DNA from: Anaerovorax odorimutans
GTDB lineage: Bacteria > Bacillota > Clostridia > Peptostreptococcales > Anaerovoracaceae
Direction of reading: 5' to 3'
Length of the DNA stretch: 64,000 bases
Assembly: GCF_024459955.1 (NCBI RefSeq)
Contig: NZ_JANFXK010000007.1
Coordinates: 119,295 to 183,294 of the forward strand
Below are positions 6,203-14,646 of this stretch, piece after piece; positions within the stretch are counted from its first letter, which is position 1, and every line of letters starts with the position of its first letter. A program made the translations under genes and the position numbers. The notes under the pieces are model-generated. The model was not told the DNA's origin. It saw nothing but the letters and a program-made list of their open reading frames with translations, and ran no database searches.

Positions 6203-7258
6203 TTAATGCGTATGCAACGGCTTTACTTTCCAGCCTGCGCACAGCGGTTTGCCCATTGTACTGATACAGCCGGTTCTGCTAATGGCCTCATAGAACAGCG
6301 GTTTTTTATGTCCATCTATCCGCGTGATCCCGTAATAGCACGCCCACACAAGCAGGAGCGGAACAAAGGCGAAGTAGAACAGGCTGCTTCGTATAACGCA
6401 CTGGGAAAGTGCGGGCGCGGAACCTTCCTTATCCACTACCCGAATGTGGAGCAGCCGTTTGCCGGGTGTATAGCCCTTTGTCCCATACAGCATCAGCGAA
6501 AAATAGACGATCGGCATTAAGTAGAACAACAACCCCGGAAACATAATCGGCGCCAGAAGAATTGCAGCCGTACCGAGCAGCATCCAGTCCAGGCAAAAGG
6601 CAACGGCTCTTCTTCCCAAAGTCACTTGCTGCCCTTTTTCATATGCCTTTTCATCTAACTGTTGTCTGCTGGGGAGAATTTTCCGCACAAAGCGAGCAGC
6701 CATGTAGCCCAAAAGGCCGCCGGCAGTATTCAGCAGAAGGTCGTCCACGTCAAAGAGACGATAACCGCGAGGGTAGATGCCATAAAGCCCGCTTAACTGA
6801 GTAAGTTCGAAAAACAGGCTTACAGAAAAGGCAATGAGCAAAACTTTTTTCCATCCGCATTGAAAGTAATAGTTCAAGTAAATTCCCAGCGGCACAAAAA
6901 GCAGCACATTGAAAACCACTTGCAGTACATATTTCTCGGTCAAAGCTTTTAGCCATGTGGATGGTTCTGTAATCTGAAAGCATGTCCCATGTATAAAATC
7001 CGCGATGAACTGGAAAGGAATCAACTGTTTTGTCGGTCCTGTATAGCTTGCCACTTCGCTGATGGGCGGCAGCGGCAGAATAACCAAAAGATACATGCAT
7101 AAAAGGTACAGTGCCAAGGAATACATAATCACGGACCGCAGAATCGGAATCGATCCATATTTGCGATATTGATATACCAAATAAGGAAAGGTCATTAAAA
7201 TTGCCAAAAATGGGAATATAACCATTGCCGTTTTAATTGTTGTAAGATACGTATCCAT
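6203..7258 (-). CDS. VanZ-like/RDD two-domain membrane protein
   Basis: 351 residues. The first ~195 form a VanZ-like domain: membrane segments, then L-L-F-V-P-L-G-I-Y-L-N and F-E-L-T-Q-L with D-V-D-D-L-L-L-N-T, the acidic signature of the family. After a short charged linker (R-Q-Q-L-D-E-K-A-Y) comes an RDD domain of about 130 residues with R-R-A-V-A-F-C-L-D-W and T-P-G-K-R-L-L. VanZ proteins are linked to low-level teicoplanin resistance; RDD proteins are mostly uncharacterised membrane proteins. The fusion occurs in Firmicutes but its role is not known. The start at 7258 has a clear AGGAGG-type site. The gene stands alone between the RNA array and a gene on the other strand. Confidence 0.8.
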   Translation of the reverse strand: MDTYLTTIKTAMVIFPFLAILMTFPYLVYQYRKYGSIPILRSVIMYSLALYLLCMYLLVILPLPPISEVASYTGPTKQLIPFQFIADFIHGTCFQITEPSTWLKALTEKYVLQVVFNVLLFVPLGIYLNYYFQCGWKKVLLIAFSVSLFFELTQLSGLYGIYPRGYRLFDVDDLLLNTAGGLLGYMAARFVRKILPSRQQLDEKAYEKGQQVTLGRRAVAFCLDWMLLGTAAILLAPIMFPGLLFYLMPIVYFSLMLYGTKGYTPGKRLLHIRVVDKEGSAPALSQCVIRSSLFYFAFVPLLLVWACYYGITRIDGHKKPLFYEAISRTGCISTMGKPLCAGWKVKPLHTH

Positions 7259-7344
7259 AGAATAACACCTCCTTCTCCTGGTATTATCCTATCAAACGCG
7301 TGAGTTTCCTGCCATAACATAGGCTTACATTTGAGGGTGCGCAT

Positions 7345-7360
7345 CTTACATTTTTGTAAG
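7345..7360. promoter_or_regulatory. Palindrome CTTACA-TTTT-TGTAAG
   Basis: A perfect 6-base inverted repeat with a 4-base centre lies in the 183-base gap between divergent membrane-protein genes. A second half-site, CTTACAT, is 20 bases away (7324). It could be a repressor site for one or both genes. No regulator can be assigned. Confidence 0.35.
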
Positions 7361-7441
7361 TTGGCTTTGATTCTTATATTTACCGGATGATTTCAAAAAT
7401 AAACCACGACTATTTGTCCTCCGGACACAGATAATAAAAAC

Positions 7442-7822
7442 ATGAGTATTTTTATTTTTACTGTCGGCGCTCTTGGCTACGGAGCAATGGAAGTCCTTTT
7501 TCGGGGATTCACCCACTGGACGATGATGCTCACCGGCGGAGCCTGCCTGCTTACTCTATACTATCTAAACCAGCAATTTCATAAGGCTCCTCTGCTGCTG
7601 AAAGCAGCCGGAGGAGCCCTGGTGATTACACTCTATGAATTTGCTGTGGGATTGATCGTCAACCTTTGGTATCACTGGAACATTTGGGACTACTCTCTGA
7701 TGCCGGGAAATATTCTCGGCCAGATATGCCCGCTGTTCACCCTGCTCTGGTTTTTTCTCTGTCTGGGTATTTTGCTTATTTCCAAAGGTCTGTATTATGG
7801 ATACCGATTTTTTCGGCCTTAA
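7442..7822 (+). CDS. Putative CmpB-type (ABC type IV-like) small membrane protein
   Basis: 126 residues with four predicted membrane segments. The stretch W-N-I-W-D-Y-S-L-M-P-G-N-I-L-G-Q-I-C matches the conserved W-D-Y-S...N-x-G-x-I-C signature of the family Pfam calls ABC_trans_CmpB. The true function of that family is unproven. The ribosome site is weak. The last 47 bases overlap, tail to tail, the end of the symporter gene on the other strand, so transcription of one could affect the other. Confidence 0.6.
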   Translation: MSIFIFTVGALGYGAMEVLFRGFTHWTMMLTGGACLLTLYYLNQQFHKAPLLLKAAGGALVITLYEFAVGLIVNLWYHWNIWDYSLMPGNILGQICPLFTLLWFFLCLGILLISKGLYYGYRFFRP

Positions 7823-9176
7823 ATACAGGGTCCAATCCCTGTGCTTTCTGCTCCTGGTAATCCTTTAAAACTTTCAGGGCAATGCCGCCCAGCAGCATAA
7901 TCGCGATGATGTTCACGGTTGCCATGCAGCCCATGATTACATCCGCCAGGCCCCAGGCAGTTTCCAGGTCATTCTGCGCGCCGACAAAAATCATCAGAAT
8001 TGCCAGGATGCGGAAAATTAACATAAACCCTTTGTTTTCACTGATAAATTTAATATTGGCCTCTGCGTAAAAATAGTTTCCGATCAGGGAAGTAAAAGCA
8101 AAGAGGCAGATGGCGACCGTTACGAAGTGGATGCCTGCCGTACCGAATACGGAAGCCACCGACTGCTGTACCAGTGGAATACCGTTGAGCTCACCGCCGA
8201 CCGTATACTGATCGGTGAGCAACACAATGAACGCAGTTGTGGAACATAAAAGCAGCGTGTCGATAAACACGGACAGCACCTGCACCAGACCCTGCTTTGC
8301 CGGATGGGAAACATTGGCAGCAGCGGCCGCATTGGGCGCCGAACCCATACCGGCTTCGTTGGAAAAGAGACCTCTCTTGATTCCCAGCACTACGCAGGAG
8401 CCGGCAAATCCGCCGAAAATCGACTCCCAGTCAAAGGCCGCGGCAACGACTTCCTTCATGGCATGGGGCAGATACGAAATATTTGCAAAAAAGATAATCA
8501 ATCCGATAATAATATAGAGAACTGCCATGATCGGCACCAGCACGGAGGAAACTCTTCCGATCTTCTGTGTTCCGCCGAAGAACAGCACCGCCGCCCCTAC
8601 CGCCAAAATAATGCCGATAACCATTGGTACGTTGGACTGGCTGAAATTGGGCACATAGTATTCGAATGCCGAACTGATATTGTAGGACTGCAGCCCGTTA
8701 AAACCAAAGGCAAAGGTCAGGATTAAAAGTATTGAAAAGATAATTCCCAGCCATCTGGCCCCCAGCGCCCGCTGGATATAGTAGGCCGGACCGCCTTTGA
8801 AAATCTTTCCGTCCTTTTCCTTATAGACCTGCGCCAGCGTACTTTCGATAAAGGCAGACGCTCCGCCAATAACCGCCATGATCCACATCCAGAGCAGCGC
8901 TCCCGGACCACCCATGACGATGGCCGTTGATACGCCCGCGATGTTTCCCGTTCCCACGCGGGAAGCTGTGGCGATCATCAGCGCCTGGAAGGACGATAAG
9001 CTCCCTTCCTCATCGCTTTTTTCCCGAACGACTCTCAGGGATTCCGGAAACAGGCGAATTTGAACAAAGCCTGTCCGTATGGTAAAATACAGACCGACTA
9101 TAATCAGCAAAATAATCAGAAACTTGCTGTACAGAAATTCATTTGCTACTCCGAGGACCTCTGTAAATTGCTCCAT
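7776..9176 (-). CDS. Alanine/glycine:cation symporter (AGCS family)
   Basis: 466 residues with about 11 membrane segments, the normal size for AGCS carriers, which import alanine or glycine with sodium. The family signature near residue 70-100 is clear: A-T-A-S-R-V-G-T-G-N-I-A-G-V-S-T-A followed by G-G-P-G-A-L-L-W-M-W. G-G-P-A-Y-Y-I-Q and L-F-S-N-E-A-G-M-G-S-A-P are also present. Start at 9176 has a GAGTGA-type site. Which amino acid is used cannot be told from sequence. It fits an organism that ferments amino acids. Confidence 0.9.
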   Translation of the reverse strand: MEQFTEVLGVANEFLYSKFLIILLIIVGLYFTIRTGFVQIRLFPESLRVVREKSDEEGSLSSFQALMIATASRVGTGNIAGVSTAIVMGGPGALLWMWIMAVIGGASAFIESTLAQVYKEKDGKIFKGGPAYYIQRALGARWLGIIFSILLILTFAFGFNGLQSYNISSAFEYYVPNFSQSNVPMVIGIILAVGAAVLFFGGTQKIGRVSSVLVPIMAVLYIIIGLIIFFANISYLPHAMKEVVAAAFDWESIFGGFAGSCVVLGIKRGLFSNEAGMGSAPNAAAAANVSHPAKQGLVQVLSVFIDTLLLCSTTAFIVLLTDQYTVGGELNGIPLVQQSVASVFGTAGIHFVTVAICLFAFTSLIGNYFYAEANIKFISENKGFMLIFRILAILMIFVGAQNDLETAWGLADVIMGCMATVNIIAIMLLGGIALKVLKDYQEQKAQGLDPVFKAEKIGIHNTDLWK

Positions 9177-9365
9177 TTTCTCACTCCTTTAAATTCTGGT
9201 AAAAACACCTTTTACAACCAGACTTTTTCTTTTATAATGGTTCTATGGATAATCGTATCCACACACTTTTTAAATGTACCATAAATACATAGCATATTCA
9301 ATATCAGAATCGGTAAACCCGCAAACTGGAATATGTACAAGCATTTATGTATAAGGAGAACACGT

Positions 9366-10922
9366 ATGACTGAATTTGACTTTAAAAAGCTGCAAAACGG
9401 CAGCGATATCAGAGGAATCGCTCTGACCGGTATTCCCGGAGAGCTGCCTAACCTGACGGATACGGAGGCCGAAAGGCTGGCCAAAGGGTATCTGCTCTGG
9501 CTGTGCAATAAAACGGGCAAAGCGCCTCAAACGATAACCATCTCCGTTGGCCGCGATCCAAGGGTTTCGGGACAGCACCTGAAAGGCGGACTGTTCATGG
9601 GCCTGGGACCTTATGGAGTCCGCATCCTCGACTGCGGGCTGGCCTCCACACCGGCGATGTTCATGTCCACCGTCTTTCCACAGTATAACTGCGACGGCGC
9701 GATCATGATCACAGCCAGCCATCTGCCTTACAACCGCAATGGCTTCAAGTTCTTTGACAAGGATGGCGGCCTCAATAAGAGCGATATTACTCAGATCATT
9801 GAGTTTGCCCAGTCTGACGAAAAACTATCCGCGTTGGGGGAACCCGATCTTGACAGGCGCATCCTCATTTTCGGGAAAAAGGGATATCCTTCGGAGGAAG
9901 CGGATCTGATGGAAACCTACTGCGCTCACCTGCGCACCATGATCCAGGAGGGAGTTAACCACCCCGATCATTACGACAGGCCCCTCACAGGTCTGAAAAT
10001 CGTAGTGGATGCCGGAAACGGCAGCGGCGGCTTTTACGCAAAGAAAGTTCTGGCGCCTTTGGGCGCCGATACCAGCGCCAGCCAGTATCTTTCACCGGAT
10101 GGAACTTTCCCCAACCATCCTCCAAATCCCGAGGACCGGGACGCTATGGAATCGGTGGCGCTGAAAACAATTTCAAACGGCGCTGATCTGGGTCTTATCT
10201 TTGATACGGACGTGGACCGTTCGGCTGCTGTGGATCACCGCGGCCGGGAAATTGCCAGAAACGGCATCGTTGCGCTGGCTGCGGCGCTGATCGCGGAGGA
10301 TCATCCCGGCAGCACAGTTGTTACCGATAGTATAACCAGCGATCCCCTGACCGTATTCCTGGAAGAGAGCCTGGGGCTCAAGCATCTGCGTTTTAAGCGC
10401 GGCTACAAAAATGTAATCAACAAAGCTATTGAGTTGAATGAGCAGGGAATCGACTGCCAGCTGGCCATCGAAACTTCCGGCCACGCGGCGCTTAAAGAGA
10501 ATTATTTCCTCGACGACGGTGCGTATCTGGCCACAAAGATTGTCATTAAAACGGCTAAGCTGCATCTCGAAGGAAAAACGCTGGACAGCCTGATCGAAAC
10601 CCTTCGCCAGCCTGCGGAGGCGACAGAAGTCCGTATTCCTATAACTGCTTTAGACTTTGGCGCATATGGCGATCGAATTCTCAAAGACCTGCAGGATTTT
10701 GCCCAGAAAGACCCGGAGATGACCGTGGTTACGCCCAACTATGAAGGTGTGCGCATTGCCTTTGCCGACGGCTGGTGCCTGCTGAGAAAATCGCTTCATG
10801 ATCCGATCCTTCCGCTGAACGTGGAGTCCGAAAAAAACGGAGGATGCGCTGAAATATTGGACAAGATAAAATCCTTTTTATCCCCTTATGAAGGCTTGGA
10901 CTTATCCCCTATGAAAAAATAG
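9366..10922 (+). CDS. Phosphomannomutase/phosphoglucomutase family enzyme
   Basis: 518 residues of the alpha-D-phosphohexomutase superfamily, which moves phosphate between C1 and C6 of hexose phosphates. The phosphoserine loop is T-A-S-H-L-P (usual form T-A-S-H-N-P), the metal loop D-T-D-V-D-R-S (usually D-G-D-x-D-R) and the sugar loop E-T-S-G-H. The start at 9366 follows AAGGAG by seven bases; an in-frame ATG 11 codons earlier has no such site. It is 15 bases from the epimerase gene and likely shares its transcript. Glucose versus mannose preference is not decidable. Confidence 0.85.
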   Translation: MTEFDFKKLQNGSDIRGIALTGIPGELPNLTDTEAERLAKGYLLWLCNKTGKAPQTITISVGRDPRVSGQHLKGGLFMGLGPYGVRILDCGLASTPAMFMSTVFPQYNCDGAIMITASHLPYNRNGFKFFDKDGGLNKSDITQIIEFAQSDEKLSALGEPDLDRRILIFGKKGYPSEEADLMETYCAHLRTMIQEGVNHPDHYDRPLTGLKIVVDAGNGSGGFYAKKVLAPLGADTSASQYLSPDGTFPNHPPNPEDRDAMESVALKTISNGADLGLIFDTDVDRSAAVDHRGREIARNGIVALAAALIAEDHPGSTVVTDSITSDPLTVFLEESLGLKHLRFKRGYKNVINKAIELNEQGIDCQLAIETSGHAALKENYFLDDGAYLATKIVIKTAKLHLEGKTLDSLIETLRQPAEATEVRIPITALDFGAYGDRILKDLQDFAQKDPEMTVVTPNYEGVRIAFADGWCLLRKSLHDPILPLNVESEKNGGCAEILDKIKSFLSPYEGLDLSPMKK

Positions 10923-10937
10923 CAGGGAGGGAAAATT

Positions 10938-11609
10938 ATGAGAGATTTCGTTACTTGCGGACAAATGAAAATCCTGGAAAAGCGCGCTGACGCGGCAGGC
11001 CTTTCCTATTATCAAATGATGGAAAACGCTGGCTGCGCGGCAGCCAATATCATTGCTTCCGAATATAAGCAGCCCCTCTCCAAAGCCAAGATCATACTCT
11101 TCTGCGGAAAGGGAAATAACGGCGGAGACGGCTTTGTAGTGGCCAGAAAATTTGTGGAAAAGAGCGCAGCGGTGACCATCGTCCTTGTGGACGGCGAACC
11201 GATTGCGAAGGACGCCATTACCAATTTTGAGCTGATTAAAGACCGCGTTCAGATCATCGATATGGCAAAGACCGAATCGCCTTTTATGGAGATCCGCGGC
11301 AGACAGGATATCCTTGTGGATGCCATCTACGGTACGGGGTTTCACGGGCAGCTGAGGCCCAACGCGCTGAAAGCCGCCGCCTTTATCAATCAGTTCGCGG
11401 ACAAGGCATTGATCTGCGCCCTGGATATTCCTTCCGGGCTGGGAGGCGATGCGATTCGTAAATCCCAGATCGATTCCAATGCGGTGAACGCCCATCTGAC
11501 AGTAACCTTTCATAATAAAAAGCCTGTTCATTTAAAGGCTTTTGCTAAAAAGTACTGCGGTAAAATCTTTATCGCCGATATCGGCATCGATGAAGACGCC
11601 CTTTGGTAA
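10938..11609 (+). CDS. nnrE: NAD(P)H-hydrate epimerase, stand-alone YjeF_N domain
   Basis: 223 residues covering only the N-terminal YjeF domain. The family repairs hydrated NAD(P)H by interconverting the R and S forms so that a dehydratase can restore the cofactor. Seen: the loop G-K-G-N-N-G-G-D-G-F-V-V-A-R and the acidic site D-A-I-Y-G-T-G-F. Bifunctional bacterial proteins also carry the dehydratase NnrD at the C-terminus; here the chain ends after the epimerase, so NnrD must be elsewhere. Ribosome site GGGAGG. A two-way terminator follows. Confidence 0.8.
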   Translation: MRDFVTCGQMKILEKRADAAGLSYYQMMENAGCAAANIIASEYKQPLSKAKIILFCGKGNNGGDGFVVARKFVEKSAAVTIVLVDGEPIAKDAITNFELIKDRVQIIDMAKTESPFMEIRGRQDILVDAIYGTGFHGQLRPNALKAAAFINQFADKALICALDIPSGLGGDAIRKSQIDSNAVNAHLTVTFHNKKPVHLKAFAKKYCGKIFIADIGIDEDALW

Positions 11610-11615
11610 AGATAT

Positions 11616-11661
11616 AAAAAGGTTTACGGTCGCTGAAAACAGCTGGCCATAAACCTTTTTT
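11616..11661. terminator. Bidirectional terminator
   Basis: AAAAAGGTTTA (11616-11626) is complementary to TAAACCTTTTT (11650-11660). It serves the plus-strand nnrE operon and the minus-strand exonuclease gene that converge here. Confidence 0.8.
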
Positions 11662-11681
11662 AATTTCTCTGAGGCTTTGCT

Positions 11682-12437
11682 CTATACATCCAGTTCCAGC
11701 ACCACCGGGCAGTGGTCGCTGCCCATGATGTCGGTCAGAATTGACGCATCCTTCATCTTTTCTTTCAGGCGCTGAGATACCAGGAAGTAATCAATACGCC
11801 ATCCCGCATTGTTCTTTCTGGCGTTAAAGCGATAGCTCCACCAGGAGTAGATGCCCTCGGTCTGCGGATAAAAATAGCGGAAGCTATCGACAAAACCCGC
11901 ATCCTGCAGAGAGGTCATTTTTTCCCGTTCCTCCGGGGTGAAGCCTGCGTTCTTTACGTTGGTCTTGGGGTTTTTCAAGTCGATCTCTTTATGAGCCACA
12001 TTCATATCACCGCAGATAATGACGGGCTTTTCCCGATCCAGCCGACAGACGTAATCACGGAAATCATCTTCCCACTGCATACGGTAATCCAGACGTTTCA
12101 GCTCATTCTGGGAATTGGGCACGTACACGTTAACCAGATAGAAATGTTCGTATTCCAATGTGATTACCCTGCCCTCGTGATCGTGAACATCAATACCGAT
12201 TCCATAGGCTGCGGAAAGCGGTTCTTCCTTTGTAAAGACAGCTGTTCCTGAATAGCCCTTCTTCTCAGCCGAACACCAGTACTGATGATACCCTTCCGCA
12301 GGGACCTCTGCCTGCCCTTCCTGCATCTTTGTCTCCTGAACGCAGAAAATATCCGCGTCCTGCTCTTTTATAACGTCCAGAAATCCCTTTCCCATACAGG
12401 CGCGGATTCCGTTTACATTCCAAGATATTAATTTCAT
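11682..12437 (-). CDS. xth: Exodeoxyribonuclease III / AP endonuclease
   Basis: 251 residues, full length for the ExoIII family, which cuts DNA at abasic sites and trims 3' ends during base excision repair. Catalytic segments are intact: M-K-L-I-S-W-N-V-N-G-I-R at the N-terminus, C-V-Q-E-T-K, Y-V-P-N-S-Q, G-D-M-N-V-A-H and G-S-D-H-C-P-V at the end. I chose the ATG at 12437 because the protein family begins there and GGAGAA lies just upstream; a frame 24 codons longer exists but is unlikely. Confidence 0.92.
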   Translation of the reverse strand: MKLISWNVNGIRACMGKGFLDVIKEQDADIFCVQETKMQEGQAEVPAEGYHQYWCSAEKKGYSGTAVFTKEEPLSAAYGIGIDVHDHEGRVITLEYEHFYLVNVYVPNSQNELKRLDYRMQWEDDFRDYVCRLDREKPVIICGDMNVAHKEIDLKNPKTNVKNAGFTPEEREKMTSLQDAGFVDSFRYFYPQTEGIYSWWSYRFNARKNNAGWRIDYFLVSQRLKEKMKDASILTDIMGSDHCPVVLELDV

Positions 12438-12512
12438 AATTTTTTCTCCTAAATTGTTTTTCCACTCTATTATAAAGAATGTACGCATAAGAATCAAATA
12501 TTCCCGCAATTT

Positions 12513-12543
12513 AAAACCGCCTGCATTCTCTGCAAGCGGTTTT
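12513..12543 (-). terminator. Terminator of the metalloprotease-like gene
   Basis: AAAACCGC (12513-12520) pairs with GCGGTTTT (12536-12543), extended by TGCA/TGCA inside. On the minus strand the stem runs into T-rich bases. Confidence 0.65.
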
Positions 12544-12556
12544 GATTCAATTTTTA

Positions 12557-13426
12557 TTAGAACTGATCTACCTTTGATTTCACATAGCTGTATGTTCTCG
12601 GCCGTTCGCTCTTAAGCTTGCTTGGATTCTCCGTATAGTTTTTGAAGGATTCCGCAAAATATTCACCGGAGCTCTGCGTTACGTAAGCCTTGTTGCTGTA
12701 ATTGTATTTTCCCTTTTCATCGTTATAGATATCTTTGAATTCGCTGGTGCTGTCAGCCCTTCCTGTCCGATAGGAAACGAAATGTCCCAGCTCATGATAT
12801 ACAACGGAATTGGCCGCTTTCAGCTCAATCGTCTTTGTCGCTGAACGGAAAACACCCGAGTAGCTTACTTTCGGATTGACAACAACTTTATAGCCGCCGC
12901 TTTCAAATGCATTCAGAACGCCCGGGTCCGCGTTAGGTGCGATGCTTCTGATCTTCACCTCGCCGCTGGTGCCGCTTGATGCCGCAGCCGCCGTATTGGT
13001 CTTTGTGGTAGTCGTTGTTTTAATCGTTGTCTTTATCGTCGTCTTTATTGTTTGCTTTTTCGATTTCTTTTTGGTAATCGTCTTGGTAGTCGTTACGACT
13101 GTTTTCTGTGTTTTGACTGTTTTTGCACTGTATTTTTTCGTGCTGGTACTCTTCTTTGTCTTCTTCTTAGTGACAGTCTTGCTCTTCTTGGCCTTTTTCT
13201 TTAACTTCTTAACCTTTGTCTTTTTCTTTACTGTTGTCTTTGTGGTGGTTTTGGAAACAGTAGCTGCCAAAGGCGGCGCGTCATCCTCTATCATTACGAC
13301 CTGACCGGAAATAATACAATCGGTCCCCGCGTCTTCATTGGGATTCGCAATGCAAAGGCCAATCATGGCAACCATGATCAAGCCGATACAGACTTTCGTC
13401 AAGGCCTCTTTTTTTATCGCACTCAT
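12557..13426 (-). CDS. Secreted lethal-factor-like (ATLF) zinc metalloprotease-like protein
   Basis: 289 residues in three parts. Residues 1-30 look like a signal peptide (K-K-E-A-L-T-K-V then a hydrophobic run). Residues ~55-150 are almost only Lys, Thr, Ser and Val, a very basic low-complexity linker that could hold anionic cell-wall polymers. The last ~125 residues carry V-V-Y-H-E-L-G-H-F-V, a HExxH zinc motif, and downstream S-S-G-E-Y-F-A-E-S-F, the third-ligand glutamate arrangement known from anthrax-lethal-factor-like domains. Known members cut or bind peptides, but the substrate here is unknown. No immunity or export gene adjoins. It has its own terminator. Confidence 0.65.
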   Translation of the reverse strand: MSAIKKEALTKVCIGLIMVAMIGLCIANPNEDAGTDCIISGQVVMIEDDAPPLAATVSKTTTKTTVKKKTKVKKLKKKAKKSKTVTKKKTKKSTSTKKYSAKTVKTQKTVVTTTKTITKKKSKKQTIKTTIKTTIKTTTTTKTNTAAAASSGTSGEVKIRSIAPNADPGVLNAFESGGYKVVVNPKVSYSGVFRSATKTIELKAANSVVYHELGHFVSYRTGRADSTSEFKDIYNDEKGKYNYSNKAYVTQSSGEYFAESFKNYTENPSKLKSERPRTYSYVKSKVDQF

Positions 13427-13575
13427 AATTACACCCCTTTCCCTTTGGATGTAACTTTATTTTATACTGCCCCGAGCCTGTCTGTCAACACCTAAAATCA
13501 AGAAATTTCAACGGTTTCAGAGGTTTCACTGTAACTTTTTTGCCGATCTCCTTCCATTCGGTCAGTTGTGGGATT

Positions 13576-14022
13576 TTACGATTCTTTCCGATTTTTTTTA
13601 TATTGACCCAGCAGGCCGTCATACCGCTTTCCCGTAACGCGGAAGGCCAGTTCAAAGCTTAGTGTCATAACAACGAATATGACCAGAAAGATACCGATAA
13701 AAATAAGCCAGCTTATCATGTTGTCCGCCGGAAACCAGCGAAAAATTAAAGCAAACGCGGTCAGGAGCACCAGGAAGGGTATTACGAAAATAATCATTCT
13801 TGTGGTGTACTTAGCCTTTTTGATGATCCAATCCGGCACAAAGGCGATTCCCTGAATAAGCGTGCCCAATGCCGAAAGAATCAGCAGCTGAAGGATAACC
13901 CAAATACTGAGTTCCTCTTCTCCGTAGACCAGCGCAATGGCTCCGTATACGCACACGCAGCCTGTGAACATCATGCACGCATAATTTTTCCACTTTATCA
14001 TACCATTTATAAATCTATTCAT
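13576..14022 (-). CDS. DUF3021 family membrane protein
   Basis: 148 residues with four membrane segments. DUF3021 proteins are typically encoded right after a LytTR regulator and are thought to hold it inactive at the membrane; that role is inferred from the pairing seen in many Firmicutes. The gene begins 12 bases after the regulator stop codon, with GGGGG as ribosome site, so the two are co-transcribed. Confidence 0.7.
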   Translation of the reverse strand: MNRFINGMIKWKNYACMMFTGCVCVYGAIALVYGEEELSIWVILQLLILSALGTLIQGIAFVPDWIIKKAKYTTRMIIFVIPFLVLLTAFALIFRWFPADNMISWLIFIGIFLVIFVVMTLSFELAFRVTGKRYDGLLGQYKKNRKES

Positions 14023-14034
14023 TATCTTACCCCC

Positions 14035-14475
14035 TTACAGCAATCCCAGTTTTTCTTTGATCGTCGAAACGTATTGCCGCGAAACACTGAGATTCTCCCC
14101 ATTGGACATCTGCACCAGCATGCGGCCCCCAAAATCAGGCCGCAGGGACTGGATCTGATTGAAATTGATAATTGTGGACTTGGAAGCTCTGAAAAAATCA
14201 CTGCCGCCCAATTGCTCCTCCAGCTCGTACAGTCTCAGCGGCGTCTCGTAAACATCCTTTGTCGTATAGAAAAAGGTTTTCTTATCGACCGTATCAATAT
14301 AGAGGATCTTTGCGGCCTCCAAAATATAGGTCCTGCCATCCTTCATCCCTGTAATTTTCTTTTCTGAAGCCCGCAGCAAAGCGATCACCTTTAGAATTTG
14401 AGGTGTCGTCTCCCGGCAGTTAATAATCACTTCTGTCTCACAAAGCTCCTGATTTTCGTTAATCTGTATTTTCAT
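14035..14475 (-). CDS. LytTR-domain DNA-binding regulator
   Basis: 146 residues. Residues ~50-146 form a LytTR domain: I-L-Y-I-D-T-V-D-K-K-T-F-F-Y, F-F-R-A-S-K-S-T-I-I-N, L-R-P-D-F-G-G-R-M and L-S-V-S-R-Q-Y. There is no receiver domain, so it is not a standard response regulator and is probably controlled by the DUF3021 partner. Start at 14475 is set by AAAGGAGGG; an in-frame ATG eight codons earlier lacks a site. It may regulate its own operon. Confidence 0.8.
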   Translation of the reverse strand: MKIQINENQELCETEVIINCRETTPQILKVIALLRASEKKITGMKDGRTYILEAAKILYIDTVDKKTFFYTTKDVYETPLRLYELEEQLGGSDFFRASKSTIINFNQIQSLRPDFGGRMLVQMSNGENLSVSRQYVSTIKEKLGLL

Positions 14476-14516
14476 AAGCCCTCCTTTCGAGATGGCCATC
14501 TCTCTTCTCTGGCTTT

Positions 14517-14545
14517 ATCTTATTCAAACTGCCGCTGCTTCGCAA
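14517..14545 (-). promoter_or_regulatory. Likely promoter of the LytTR/DUF3021 operon
   Basis: On the minus strand TTGCGA is followed after 17 bases by TAAGAT, 40 bases ahead of the chosen start codon. Just upstream lies CGCACCATAGTC, which might be part of an operator. Confidence 0.4.
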
Positions 14546-14584
14546 GGGGTTTTGACTATGGTGCGCGATTTGCTTCCTAAGATG

Positions 14585-14620
14585 AAAAAAACAGCGTGCG
14601 AGCAGTTCTGCCGCGCACGC
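14585..14620 (-). terminator. Terminator of the GPH symporter gene
   Basis: On the minus strand GCGTGCG and CGCACGC form a GC-rich stem followed by TGTTTTTTT. Confidence 0.8.
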
Positions 14621-14646
14621 CGTCCAAGTTTATCGCTGATAAAAGA

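Noticed and set aside
12942..13304. Plus-strand frame of 120 codons, nearly all Val/Phe/Leu.
   Set aside because: Antisense of the Lys/Thr linker of the metalloprotease-like protein; the hydrophobic run is a mirror effect.
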